DNA of 64,000 nucleotides from M3007 sp041741155 (GTDB lineage: Bacteria > Bacteroidota > Bacteroidia > Chitinophagales > Saprospiraceae), in assembly GCA_041741155.1 (NCBI GenBank), contig JBGSKO010000144.1:1-64000 (forward strand). Direction: 5' to 3'. Within the stretch, counting starts at the first letter, position 1; every line of letters starts with the position of its first letter. The position numbers were made by a program, and so were the translations under genes. Under the pieces are notes generated by a model. That model had not been told where the DNA came from, made no database searches, and was given only the letters and a program-made list of their open reading frames with translations. Positions 1 to 10,000 of this stretch are shown here, piece by piece.

Positions 1-51
<51 letters not shown>

Positions 52-255
52 ACAACTGTGGTTTTTAACGTGAAGTGGTTTGCTAAGGCGAAGGTGAGCA
101 ATTTTGTTTCCAAAGCCTAATACCCGCAGGATAGCTGCAAAAGTGGCAGATGTCGGTATTTGCCAAAGCCATTTTGGCGGTCTCGCGCACCATTTCCCGC
201 CAAGTTTTCAGGCCACCTCTCAACCTCCTCAACCTTCTCCCCCCCCTCAACTTTC
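52..255. other. Non-coding stretch with CTCAACC-like repeats
   Basis: No convincing gene is visible. Bases 217-255 form a pyrimidine-rich run with CTCAACC, CTCAACC and CTCAACT units, similar to the repeat that forms the leaders near 34.1 kb and 50.9 kb, and lie directly downstream of the TonB receptor stop codon on the other strand. Confidence 0.5.
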
Positions 256-2427
256 TCAAATATCCTCCGTCGTCACCTCGCTTGACCGGTACTGTTTGCC
301 AAAATTGATAAACAAACCTACGAACAAAAACCGCTTGGCCGGCGGTGTGATTGCCCGGGAGGGGAATACCCCGGTCGCATCCGGCTCGGCGCCAAACTGG
401 TAGCCATAAACCTGCCGAAATCCCGGCAGGTTGGTGGCCGAAACGTACAGGATGGTGAAATGCCCGCCGATATTGGTCAGGTAGCTGGCGTTTATGCTCA
501 GATCATGGTACACCGGCGTGCGCCCCTGATTGAAGCCCGTACGGTTCGGGTCGTGGTACGGACGCGGCGACTGAAACGCATACGTGGCCCCGAAAGCCGT
601 GTTCCACCGGGGAAACCATTGTTTATAAACCACCGAAACGTTGTGCGCGGCGGCGAACGTCGGCACAGCCAAACCAGGAAAATCCCGGTAGTCGCGCCTG
701 GTATCGAGGAAGGAATACGCCAGCCAGTAGTCACCGTTTTTGATCGTATTCCGATCGCGAAAAAACACGTCCAGCCCGCGTGCATAGCCGTACCCGCGGC
801 TGTTGGTTTGCCCGAATTCCGGACCTGTTTTTACCAGATCATCGTACGTTTTGTGGTACGCCTCTGCGCGGAACGTGTAGCCGCCCCGGATGCGCTGGAA
901 GTTCACCATGTAGTGGGTAGCTTTTTCAAAACGCAGGTCGGCGCCGAAGCGCAGGAGCGGGTATTCAGGTGTCTGGTAAAATTGCCCGAAAGCGAAAGCA
1001 ACCTGTTCGTTTTTTCCTAAAAGCCAGGCTGCCGACAAGCGGGGCGCGAGGTTGGCCCGGCCCAGCAAAGCGGAATGCTCGGCCCGCAGACCCGCCCGCA
1101 CAGCTATTTTTTTAAAAAAAAGCGCATCTGCTTCGGCAAAACCCGCTGCATAACGTTCGTCCAGGAGGGTGCCGAACGGCTGCCCCGAGCCGTCGCGATA
1201 ATCCTCATCAAATCGCCCGCGCAGATACTCCCCGCCAAACTTGACCTTGGTCTTATCACCCAAAGCGCGGGTTGCCGAAAACCGCATCTGACCCGACTGC
1301 TGCGCCTGGTCGTTGGAAAAACCGGAGGCAATCTGGTCGCGGTTGTAGGTGTACGCCCCACCGGCGAACACCGCCCATTTTTCGCGCCAGATATCCCGGT
1401 ACGACATGTTTGTGTACAAATTATCCGCCTGCAAACGCAACGGCACCGTCTCCTGGGGCCGAAACGGGTCAGGATACTGCATTTCCATCCAGGAGCGGTT
1501 GACGGAGGCGTACGTTTTGAGCATACCCGTTTCGCCGGTTTTTTGTCGAAAAACCAACTCGCCGCCGGCGGACTGTGGGGCGACAAGCCAGTCTATGTTC
1601 TGCGGAACCAACGCGAAATAGGGCGACAGGTTGGTGTACCCGCCCGATACGGCAAGCGAACTACGCTCCCAGCGCTGTGTGTGCGACAGGCCCGGCCCGA
1701 TGGACATAAGCGACAGGCCTGTGGTGGTTTTCGGAGCCAGGTCCTCCGTGTTCAGAATGAGCGCAGACGACAATGCCTGCCCGTACTCCGCCGAGTAACC
1801 GCCCGTGGAAAACTGCACGCCCTGAAACAGGAACGGCGAAAAGCGGTTGCGGGCCGGCACATTGGGCACCGAACTGCTGTACGGATTTTGCACATAGAGG
1901 CCGTCTATGAAGGTGCGCGTCTCGTAAGCCGCGCCGCCGCGCACGAGAATTTGCCCCGACTCGCCGTTCCGAACGGTTCCAGGCAATGTAGTTATGGCTC
2001 CGGCAATGTCGGCCGTGGCACTGGCCGTCAGGGCGATGTCAATCGGCGAAAGCACCACCGCCCGCCGCCGGTCGCCGGCGGCCTCGAAACTGCCGGCGGA
2101 TATGACGACCTCCTGCAGGGAAGCCGTATTTTCCCGAAGCCTCGGTTGTATTTCCGCAATGCCGCCGGCCAGCGTCAGCACTTGCCGGAAAGTATCGAAC
2201 CCGATACAGGTGACCAGCAGGGTTTGACTGCCGACGATGTCTGTCTGAAACGAAAAAACGCCGCTCGCGTTGGTGGTAGCGCCGTCGTAGGCGCCGGGCA
2301 GCCATACATTGGCCCCGACGAGCGTGTCGCCATTGGTGGAAAATACGGTGCCACGCAGGGTGGTTTGGGCGGCTGCCCCAAAAAACAGAACAGAGCAAAA
2401 AAGGGTGAAAATGTAGGATGCGCGCAT
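256..2427 (-). CDS. TonB-dependent outer-membrane receptor with carboxypeptidase-like regulatory domain
   Basis: This is a 723-residue outer-membrane protein. A signal peptide ends near AAAQ (residue 21). It is followed by a beta-sandwich of the carboxypeptidase-regulatory-like type (about residues 22-105, with GTVFSTNGDTLVGANV), then a plug domain (about 115-235, containing ILVRGGAAYETRTFIDG) and a long beta-barrel region ending in LFVGLFINFGKQ. Such receptors import iron chelates, vitamins or glycans using ExbBD-TonB energy; the substrate cannot be told from sequence. No SusD-like partner lies beside it in the window, which argues against a classical polysaccharide utilisation pair. The ATG follows a normal hydrophobic leader. 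The gene is divergent from the NlpC/P60 gene at 2778, with a 350-bp spacer. I am sure of the family, not of the ligand. Confidence 0.93.
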   Translation of the reverse strand: MRASYIFTLFCSVLFFGAAAQTTLRGTVFSTNGDTLVGANVWLPGAYDGATTNASGVFSFQTDIVGSQTLLVTCIGFDTFRQVLTLAGGIAEIQPRLRENTASLQEVVISAGSFEAAGDRRRAVVLSPIDIALTASATADIAGAITTLPGTVRNGESGQILVRGGAAYETRTFIDGLYVQNPYSSSVPNVPARNRFSPFLFQGVQFSTGGYSAEYGQALSSALILNTEDLAPKTTTGLSLMSIGPGLSHTQRWERSSLAVSGGYTNLSPYFALVPQNIDWLVAPQSAGGELVFRQKTGETGMLKTYASVNRSWMEMQYPDPFRPQETVPLRLQADNLYTNMSYRDIWREKWAVFAGGAYTYNRDQIASGFSNDQAQQSGQMRFSATRALGDKTKVKFGGEYLRGRFDEDYRDGSGQPFGTLLDERYAAGFAEADALFFKKIAVRAGLRAEHSALLGRANLAPRLSAAWLLGKNEQVAFAFGQFYQTPEYPLLRFGADLRFEKATHYMVNFQRIRGGYTFRAEAYHKTYDDLVKTGPEFGQTNSRGYGYARGLDVFFRDRNTIKNGDYWLAYSFLDTRRDYRDFPGLAVPTFAAAHNVSVVYKQWFPRWNTAFGATYAFQSPRPYHDPNRTGFNQGRTPVYHDLSINASYLTNIGGHFTILYVSATNLPGFRQVYGYQFGAEPDATGVFPSRAITPPAKRFLFVGLFINFGKQYRSSEVTTEDI

Positions 2428-2645
2428 GGGAAAACAGTGCCGGTTGTTTGGCCGGACAAAAGTGGTGTCCCGTGCCGCCGGGCAAAAATTTACCTGCCTG
2501 AAGTGCCAAATATGGGGAGTGAAGTGACGAGCAGAAGCCCGGATTTTTCAGGTTTGAAAATCAGGAAAATCCGCTCCCGCAGCTCCGTCTCGCAAGTCTT
2601 CTCCACACTTTTTTACGGGAAACTGGGTTAATTTCAACATTTTGC

Positions 2646-2653
2646 TACCTTTG
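2646..2653 (+). promoter_or_regulatory. Bacteroidota -7 element TACCTTTG
   Basis: TACCTTTG matches the Bacteroidota -7 consensus TAnnTTTG and lies about 125 bp upstream of the NlpC/P60 start at 2778. The -33 element is weak (only TGGG at the expected distance). The rest of 2428-2777 holds nothing I can name. Confidence 0.45.
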
Positions 2654-2777
2654 CCTCCATTCCGAGAGGAAATGCGTGTTTTTCAGACACGTTTTTTTTA
2701 ATCCAAAACAATCTTTCACACCCGGGGCGGACCCTTTTTTTCAGCAAGGCCGCTTCGCGAAAAAAGCTGTTTCAAGT

Positions 2778-3305
2778 ATGAGCGACCCTTCCAGTAGTTG
2801 CTACCCCAAATTGCGCCGTTTCTTTTTCATTCCCCTTTTCATTTCAATTTTTTTGGTTGGCAGCGCCTTCCGTCCGAGCCGCTCCATGAGCATGGAAATG
2901 CTCCAGTTGCGCGACGAAATCGTTGATTACGCCCAGTCTTTTGTGGGCACGCGCTACCGGTACGCCAGCAGAAACCCCGAAGTCGGGTTCGATTGCTCGG
3001 GCTTTACCAGTTTCATTTTGAAAAAATTCGATGCCTCTGTTTCCACCAGTTCGAGCATGCAATCTCTGCAAGGGATCCGCATTCCGCTCAGCGAAGTGGT
3101 GCCGGGCGACCTGCTCTTTTTTGGTCGTCGGGGCCGCAGCATTCAGCATGTAGCCATGGTCGTCGAAAACACCCCCGGCGGGATTGTGTGCGTACACAGC
3201 ACCAGCAGTCGCGGCGTAGTCGTCGAAAATGTCAGCACATCGGCTTACTGGCGCCCGCGCATCCTGTTTGCCCGCGATGTCCTCGGTCAACACCGGGAAT
3301 TTTAA
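2778..3305 (+). CDS. NlpC/P60 family cell-wall peptidase
   Basis: NlpC/P60 enzymes cleave peptide stems of peptidoglycan in the periplasm, usually between D-Glu and the diamino acid. After a hydrophobic leader (about residues 14-30) the catalytic domain shows the Cys motif GFDCSGFTSFIL, the His motif IQHVAMVVE and a third polar position in VHSTSSRGV, which is the complete triad pattern. I chose the ATG at 2778 (MSDPSSSC) because it places a signal-like segment at the N terminus; an upstream in-frame ATG at 2676 would give an unlikely 34-residue extension. The next gene on the same strand (3500) is a paralogue with the same motifs, so this is a tandem duplication. The promoter-like TACCTTTG at 2646 fits this start. 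Confidence 0.9.
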   Translation: MSDPSSSCYPKLRRFFFIPLFISIFLVGSAFRPSRSMSMEMLQLRDEIVDYAQSFVGTRYRYASRNPEVGFDCSGFTSFILKKFDASVSTSSSMQSLQGIRIPLSEVVPGDLLFFGRRGRSIQHVAMVVENTPGGIVCVHSTSSRGVVVENVSTSAYWRPRILFARDVLGQHREF

Positions 3306-3499
3306 AATTTTGAGTTGCGCGTTTTGAGTGGAGCCAAAGGCAAAAACACCAGCCAACAATTTCCCACACAATACACCACAGTGCTGCTTAGCAAGACGAA
3401 AAGTGGAGCGGTTGCCGGTAACCCCGGCAGCCGTTTTTTTATGGAGCAAACACGATACCGAAGCATAGGTGCGTTTGGTTGCGTTTACGCTCGTACGCT

Positions 3500-4054
3500 A
3501 TGATCCACGCCCGACTTCGTTTCCGCCTTTTTCCTTTATTCGGACTGCTCCTTGCCCTGCTGGTTGCCGGCTGTTCCACGTCCAAAAAGACAACTCCTCC
3601 GACCCGATCCAGACCAGCTCCAAGCGCCAAACCCCGACCGGCCCCGAGCGCAAAAGAGCGGCAGTTCCGGCAGGAAGTGATCGAGTACGCCCTGCAATTT
3701 CAAGGCGCTCCCTACAAATACGCCGGCACCAGCCCCATCTCCGGGTTCGATTGCTCGGGATTTACCAGTTTCGTACTCAAAGAGTTCAAGGTAAACATTT
3801 CGCCGGCCTCTTCTGCGCAATCCAAGGAAGGCAAGTCGGTCGGTCTGAATGCCGTGCAACCCGGCGATATCATCGTCTTCGGGAAAAACCAAAGCAACAT
3901 CCAACACGTGGCCCTCGTGGTGGAGCGCACCCGCGACGGGATCATCGTAGTCCACAGCACCACCAGCCGGGGCGTTATCCGGGAAAACATTTCCACGTCG
4001 GCCTACTGGAAGCCACTGATTCTGAGTGCGCGGGACATGATCGGGCAGCGGTGA
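3500..4054 (+). CDS. NlpC/P60 family lipoprotein (paralogue of preceding gene)
   Basis: This is a 184-residue lipoprotein with a lipobox LLVAGC near residue 25, then a Pro/Ser/Lys-rich linker with two SAKPRPAPSAK-like repeats, then an NlpC/P60 domain. The catalytic Cys lies in GFDCSGFTSFVL, the His in IQHVALVVE, and the conserved HSTTSRGV block follows. The domain is closely similar to that of the neighbour at 2778, but here it is tethered to a membrane rather than soluble. The ATG at 3500 is preferred over 3479 because it gives a compact lipoprotein signal. The stop lies 5 bp from the convergent stop of the giant adhesin gene, so the two transcripts must overlap at their ends. Confidence 0.9.
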   Translation: MIHARLRFRLFPLFGLLLALLVAGCSTSKKTTPPTRSRPAPSAKPRPAPSAKERQFRQEVIEYALQFQGAPYKYAGTSPISGFDCSGFTSFVLKEFKVNISPASSAQSKEGKSVGLNAVQPGDIIVFGKNQSNIQHVALVVERTRDGIIVVHSTTSRGVIRENISTSAYWKPLILSARDMIGQR

Positions 4055-4059
4055 AGCGG

Positions 4060-7000
4060 CTACCGCACAATCGTCACATCCCCTTTCCGAAACACCCGCT
4101 GCACCCGTCCGCAGTAGTCAATATCCACTTGCAGGTACCACACAAACACGGCGGGCTGCATGTCTTCGGCGCGGAAGGGGCCGGTCCAGCCCGCAGCGGT
4201 GTCCTCGGTGTGGAACATCCGGTTGCCCCAGCGGTCGAAAATTTCGAAACGGTAGTTACCCAATTGTAGCCCGGGCGCAAAATAGGGCCTAAACCAGGAG
4301 TTCTCCGGGTCGGCCGAAAGCGGCGCGAACACGTTGGGCACATACACAAAGGAAAAATCCTTGTCCACACCCGCCCACTGTACCTGCGCTTCGCGACGCA
4401 CCGTCTCGCACACATTGCGCACGTCCACCGTGTACAGGCCAGGGTCGGACACCGCAATCGTCGGCGTTTGCGCACCCGTGTTCCACTCATAGGAAAGCCC
4501 CGCCAGGGCGCCACCAACAGCGGGGGCCAACTGCACGCCGTTGGCATTGCACGGCAACTCCGCATCGTCGAGCGCTACGGTGAGCGGCTCGATGGCAGGT
4601 ATGCCGGCCGACTGTTCGAACATGCAGCCGTTACTGTCCTCCAGCCAAACCGTGTAGGTTCCCGGCGCCAGACCATCGAACAACAGTGTATCCTGGAAAG
4701 CTACTCCGTCCAGAGAATAGCGGTAGGGCGGCAAGCCACCAGCGGGATTCGTCGCCGTGAGGCTGCCTGTATTGGCATTGGAACAGGAGGCTTTCACTGC
4801 CAAACCAAATGTAGCCGCAGGGAAGGCCGCCACACTGACCACCACGGTAGAATCGCAGCCCACTGAGTTGGTATAGGTGAATGTCCGCATATCGCCGGGG
4901 CGCAACTCAACGCCGTCGTACGTGTACGTCTCGTTCGGGCAAATGGTCGCCGACAGCGTTTCCGAGGAAGCAGCCAGGGCGCTCACCGTGACCGTCACGA
5001 TGGAGTCGCAGCCCAGCGCGCTGGTCAGGGTGAACTGCTGTACCGCACCGATGGCAAGCGTCACCCCCTGGTAGGTAAATGTTTCACCCGGACAAGCGCC
5101 TGCCTGCACCGCACCGGTGGGCGTGGGGAGGGCGATAACCGAAACCGTCACCACCGAGTCGCAGCCGAGGTGATTTTGTAACACAAAATCCTGCGTTTGA
5201 CCCGCTTGCAGTACCGTACCGTTGTAGGTAAACGTTTCGCCCGCGCAAATTTCAGCGATAAAACTTCCGGTTGAGGCGGGTATTTCAGCCACAATAACCG
5301 TCAGTACGGAGTCGCAGCCCAGCGCGTTTTGCAACACAAAATCCTGCGACGTGCCCGCCGCAACGGGCGTGCCGTTGAAATCAAAACTCAATCCCGGACA
5401 CGCGCTTGCGTTCAACGTACCGAACGTGACGGGCAGCGCCGCTACAGTCACCGTGAGAATGGAGTCGCAGCCCAGCGCATTTTGCAGCACAAAATCCTGC
5501 GAGGTGCCCGCCGCAACGGGTGTGCCGTTGAAATCAAAACTCAAGCCCGGACATGCGCTTGCATTCAGCGTCCCGAACGTGACGGGCAGCGCAGCCACGG
5601 TTACCGTGAGAATAGAGTCGCAGCCCAGCGCGTTTTGCAGCACAAAATCCTGCGAGGTGCCCGCTGCAACAGGCGTGCCGTTGAAATTAAAACTCGATCC
5701 CGGACATGCGCTTGCGTTGAGCGTACCGAACGTGACGGGCAGCGCCGCTACGGTTACCGTCAGCACGGAGTCGCAGCCCAGCGCGTTTTGCAACACAAAA
5801 TCCTGCGACGTGCCCGCCGCAACGGGTGTGCCGTTGAAATCAAAACTCGAGCCCGGACACACACTCGCGTTCAGCGTCCCAAACGTGACGGGCAGTGCAG
5901 CCACGGTTACCGTGAGCATGGAGTCGCAACCCAGCGCGTTTTGCAGCACAAAATCCTGCGAGGTGCCCGCCGCAACGGGCGTACCGTTGAAATCAAAACT
6001 TGAACCCGGGCACGCGCTCGCGTTCAGCGTCCCAAACGTTACGGGCAGTGCAGCCACGGTTACCGTGAGAATGGAGTCGCAGCCCAGCGCATTTTGCAGC
6101 ACAAAATCCTGCGAGGTACCCGCCGCAACGGGCGTGCCGTTGAAATCAAAACTCGATCCCGGACATGCGCTTGCGTTGAGCGTGCCCGAAGACGTTGGCA
6201 ATGTCGCCACGGTCACCGTCACGAGCGAATCGCAGCCCGCCGCCGTCGTCAGCAAAAAGGTTTGACTGCTTCCTGCCGGAATGGACGTGCCGTTGTAGAT
6301 GGCTACATCGTTGGGGCAAGCGTCGAGCTGCAGGTCGGAGGTCAGCACCGTCAGGCAGGCTGCCCGAATGAGCAGGCCCACTTGATCTACGGCATCGCAG
6401 CCGGACAAGCTCGCCGGGTCCTGGCCGATAACGATCTGCCAGCCGGGCGGCAATAAACCGGCGTCTATTTCTACCGCGTAGTTTTCCGAAACAATATTGG
6501 TGAACGCAAAATCGCCGCCCGCACCGGACTGGCCCGTGCCCACCGGTGCGCCGCCTTGCAGCAGGTTCACCGCTATGCCGCTTACGAGGGTATCCGCTGC
6601 ATCAATGATGCCGTTGTTGTTCACATCCGACCACACCTGGCCGAGGATATTTCCAAAACCGTCCAAAAGGTTCAGCGTGAGCGGTCCGCTTTGGTTGGTG
6701 CAACCAAAAATATCGGTCAGTTGGGCGTAGTACGTCCCGCTTTGGTCCGGCGCAAACGTCGGACTCGTGGCGCCGGGCACGGGGTTTCCGTTGAAATACC
6801 ACTGCCATGCGGTAATATTCGGGATATTGGGCAGGCAGAGGGTATCCGGGCGGCAGCGCGTGTGGCAACCTGCCGGTATCGCCGCCACATTGGGGCCGGG
6901 CAGAATGGTGAGCGGATTGCTGCGCGCTTCGCAGCCAAACTCGTTGATAACCCGAAGGAAGTACCGCCCGGGATTGGTCGTAACCAAGGGTACGTCGGTT

Positions 7001-10000
7001 TGGCCGGTGTTCCAGATGAATTGCCAGTTGCCGGGGTTTGGGCCGGTGTATGCGAGCGTGTTCGTGGCGCCCGCACAGGCCGGCGCAATGCTGTTTGCTA
7101 TAGAAAAACCGGAAGGCACGGGATTCACCGTCACCACAAATGGATCTGAAACCGTTGTGCAACCGCTCGTCGCGTCGGTTATAGTAACGGTGTACAAGTG
7201 CGTACCCACGGCCAAAAGGTTCTTGCGTACTTCGGAAAACTCAATGGTGGTTCCGTTGATACCCGTGGACCACGCATAGGTTTGGGCGCCGACACCTTCG
7301 GCAAACAACCGCACGTCTTCACCCGCACAAACGCTGTAAGCGGGGTAGGATACTCCCACCGTTTGGCCCAAATTATTGAGAATAGCAGCTTTGATAAGCG
7401 CATCGGGGCCGGATGTGACCCGTACAGGTACAGGGAGCGGTGCATACATGCAGCCGTTGGCGTCGGTGAGTGTCACCCCGTACACGCCTTCTTCGGAAAC
7501 CACGAGTGTATTGGTTCCACTGCCGTCCGTCCACAGGTAGGTCAATCCGCCGGCGGGGGCCGTGAGTGTAAGCGTGCCACCTTCGCAAAAAGGCGTGGGC
7601 GTTGCGGGGGTGATTTGTCCACTGAACGGATTAGGAGCTGCCGTCAGGACGTACGTAGTGGAGGCCGTGCAACCGAGGTTGTCGGTGGCGGTAGCCGTCA
7701 CGGTGTAGTTGCCGGCGGCAAATGTGTGAAAAACGGGATTTCCCGCCGCCGTGTTTAGCGCTCCGGAAGCGGGGTCTCCGAAATTCCAGGCGAGATTTTG
7801 TCCTGTACCGCCGAACTCCAGTGCGTTTCCGGCGCAACTTGCCGAAGGCGGGAGTATGGTCGGCGGTGTGGGCTGCGGTATGATCGCAGGTTCAGTAGCC
7901 GAGGACGTGCAGCCACTGTTGGCCGTCACGGTCAGCGTCACGGGGTATGTTCCTCCTGCGGCATAAACATGCGTCGGCATTCGGATACCGGCCGTGTTGC
8001 CCGAGCCGGAGGCGGGATCGCCAAAATCCCAGTTCCAGGCAGTGATGCCGCTGCCGGGCAAAAACGCGCTGCGTTCGTCGAAACCGGTCGGGCTGCCGGG
8101 GCAGGCGGGCAGGGGGGCAAATTGCGCTACCGCCTCCACGTTTATCGTGTCAATTACCCGGCAGGTTCCTCCGGTGGTTAGTGTGGCGATCAGGGCGACG
8201 ATGTAGCGGCCTGCTTTGGGGAAAACAAACGGCACCTGGTCGCCGGAAGCACTTCCGGTGATTCCCTGACCCGATTGCCCAAAAATCCACTGTGCCGAAC
8301 CGGCCAGGTAATTTGGGCCTGTGGCCCTAAACTCAAACGAATCACAACGCGGTGAGGGGAAAATTTGGATAGAAATACTCCCGGGCGGGCATCCCGGTCC
8401 ATTGCCCGGAAAGCCGCCACCACCGCCGCCGCCGCAGTCGGAAATGATGGCAATGGGGCCTGCGGTAGCCGTGCATCCCGCCGTGTTGGTGGCCTGTACG
8501 GTGTAACTGCCGTATTGATTGGTGGAGTAGGTGGCAGCGTTCACGCCGAGCGGGTTGCCGTTTTGGAACCACTCGTAGGTGAGATCGCCGCTGGTGTTCG
8601 TCAGCGCTACCATGGTTACCGTCACCGAGTTGTTGCAAAACGCCGTAGGATCTACCGTGGAAATACTCAGGCTTGGGCCAAGGGCCGTAAAAATTGTGAA
8701 CGTACTGCTGCCCGTACAACCATCGGCATCGGATATAAAAACGACGTAATTTCCCGGTCCCAGATCAGCAGTAGCCGAAGTGCTGTACACGGTGCCGTCG
8801 CTGCTTTCCCAGGAATAGGTGGCATAGGGTATTGCCGTTTGCACTGTGGCCGTATTTCCGGGGCACAGGCTGCTCGGATGCAATACCGCAGGCGCAAGGT
8901 TCGGCGACACGTTCACCACATAGCTGGTTGTTTGGCCGCAGGCCGTAACAACCAGCGTATGCGCGCCGGAGGATTGCCAAAAAACTTCCACCATGTCGGT
9001 ACCCTGACCGGACACGATGGCGCCCGCGTCGGCAGGCTGGATGCTCCACTGGATATCGAGTCCCGGAACAGCCGGTATCATATAGGTGGCTGTACTGTTG
9101 ATGCAGATTTGCCCCGGGCCGGAAATGGGGAATGTTCCGACGTGCTGTGCTTCCAGATAAACCACTGCTGAGGTGCAGCCCAAACCGTTTGCGGAAAGGG
9201 CCACTGCGCCCAGTTGATATGGGCCAACGCCCCCCCAGGTTACATTCAGCGGATTTCCAAAAACAATGGTTGGCGCGCCGGGGCCGTTCCGCACCATCCA
9301 GCGGATACTCGCGCCGGGGGCGACGCCAACGGCCGTATAGGTAAATGGCTGGCCGGGGCAAATGAGCAAAGGGCCTGCGATACTTGTCGGGGATGCGGGT
9401 GCAGCGGGTACGCTGATGGCCCATTCACCCCGGTCCGTGCACGTGAGCAGCGGATTATCGGGCACGGCGAACATCCGGTAGGTGCCCGAGCCGTTGGCAA
9501 ACGGTGCGGTCACGGAAGCCGCCGCCGCGGGCGATGTCCAGACCGTGGAGCCATCCGGCGCTGTCAGCGTCCAGTTGCAGTTGATATTCGAGTTGTTGAA
9601 TGTCAGGCGGGAAAGGAAATTTCCGGTGGAACCGGCACAAACCTCCACCGGGCCATTGACAAAAAAAGGCGACACGATGCGCACGGGGATGGAATCCTGA
9701 CCGCCACAACCCAGGTAACAGTTGTCGTATCGTACCGAGAGCCAGTGGGTCGTGTTGGGATTGGGAAAACTGCTCCAGCGAATGGAAACGCTGTTTGTGC
9801 CCTGTCCGTCGAGGATGGTGCCGCCACCGCTGAGCGTCCATACGAAACCGGTGCCGCCAAAGGGGCCAATGGAGTACACCTCTTCGGCGTCGGGGCATAC
9901 CCGTTCCAGGCCTTGTATTTCGGCGTTGTCGTCTATGATCGGCACCCGGATAGTTGTCGGGAACGGGCAGGTTTGACCCGGGCAGGAGAAATTGCTGAGC

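Noticed and set aside
1075..2631. Plus-strand open frame of 518 codons opposite the TonB receptor
   Set aside because: It is rich in Arg, Gly and Pro and has no family pattern; the minus strand has a complete receptor with signal peptide and domains. Long antisense frames are common in GC-rich genes.
5287..6186. CRISPR array
   Set aside because: Repeats are 153 bp, contiguous and in frame within a coding gene, with no short unique spacers.
5351..6265. Plus-strand open frames with internal 51-residue repeats
   Set aside because: They are shadows of the 153-bp repeats of the adhesin gene; a repeat unit that is a multiple of three keeps several frames open at once.
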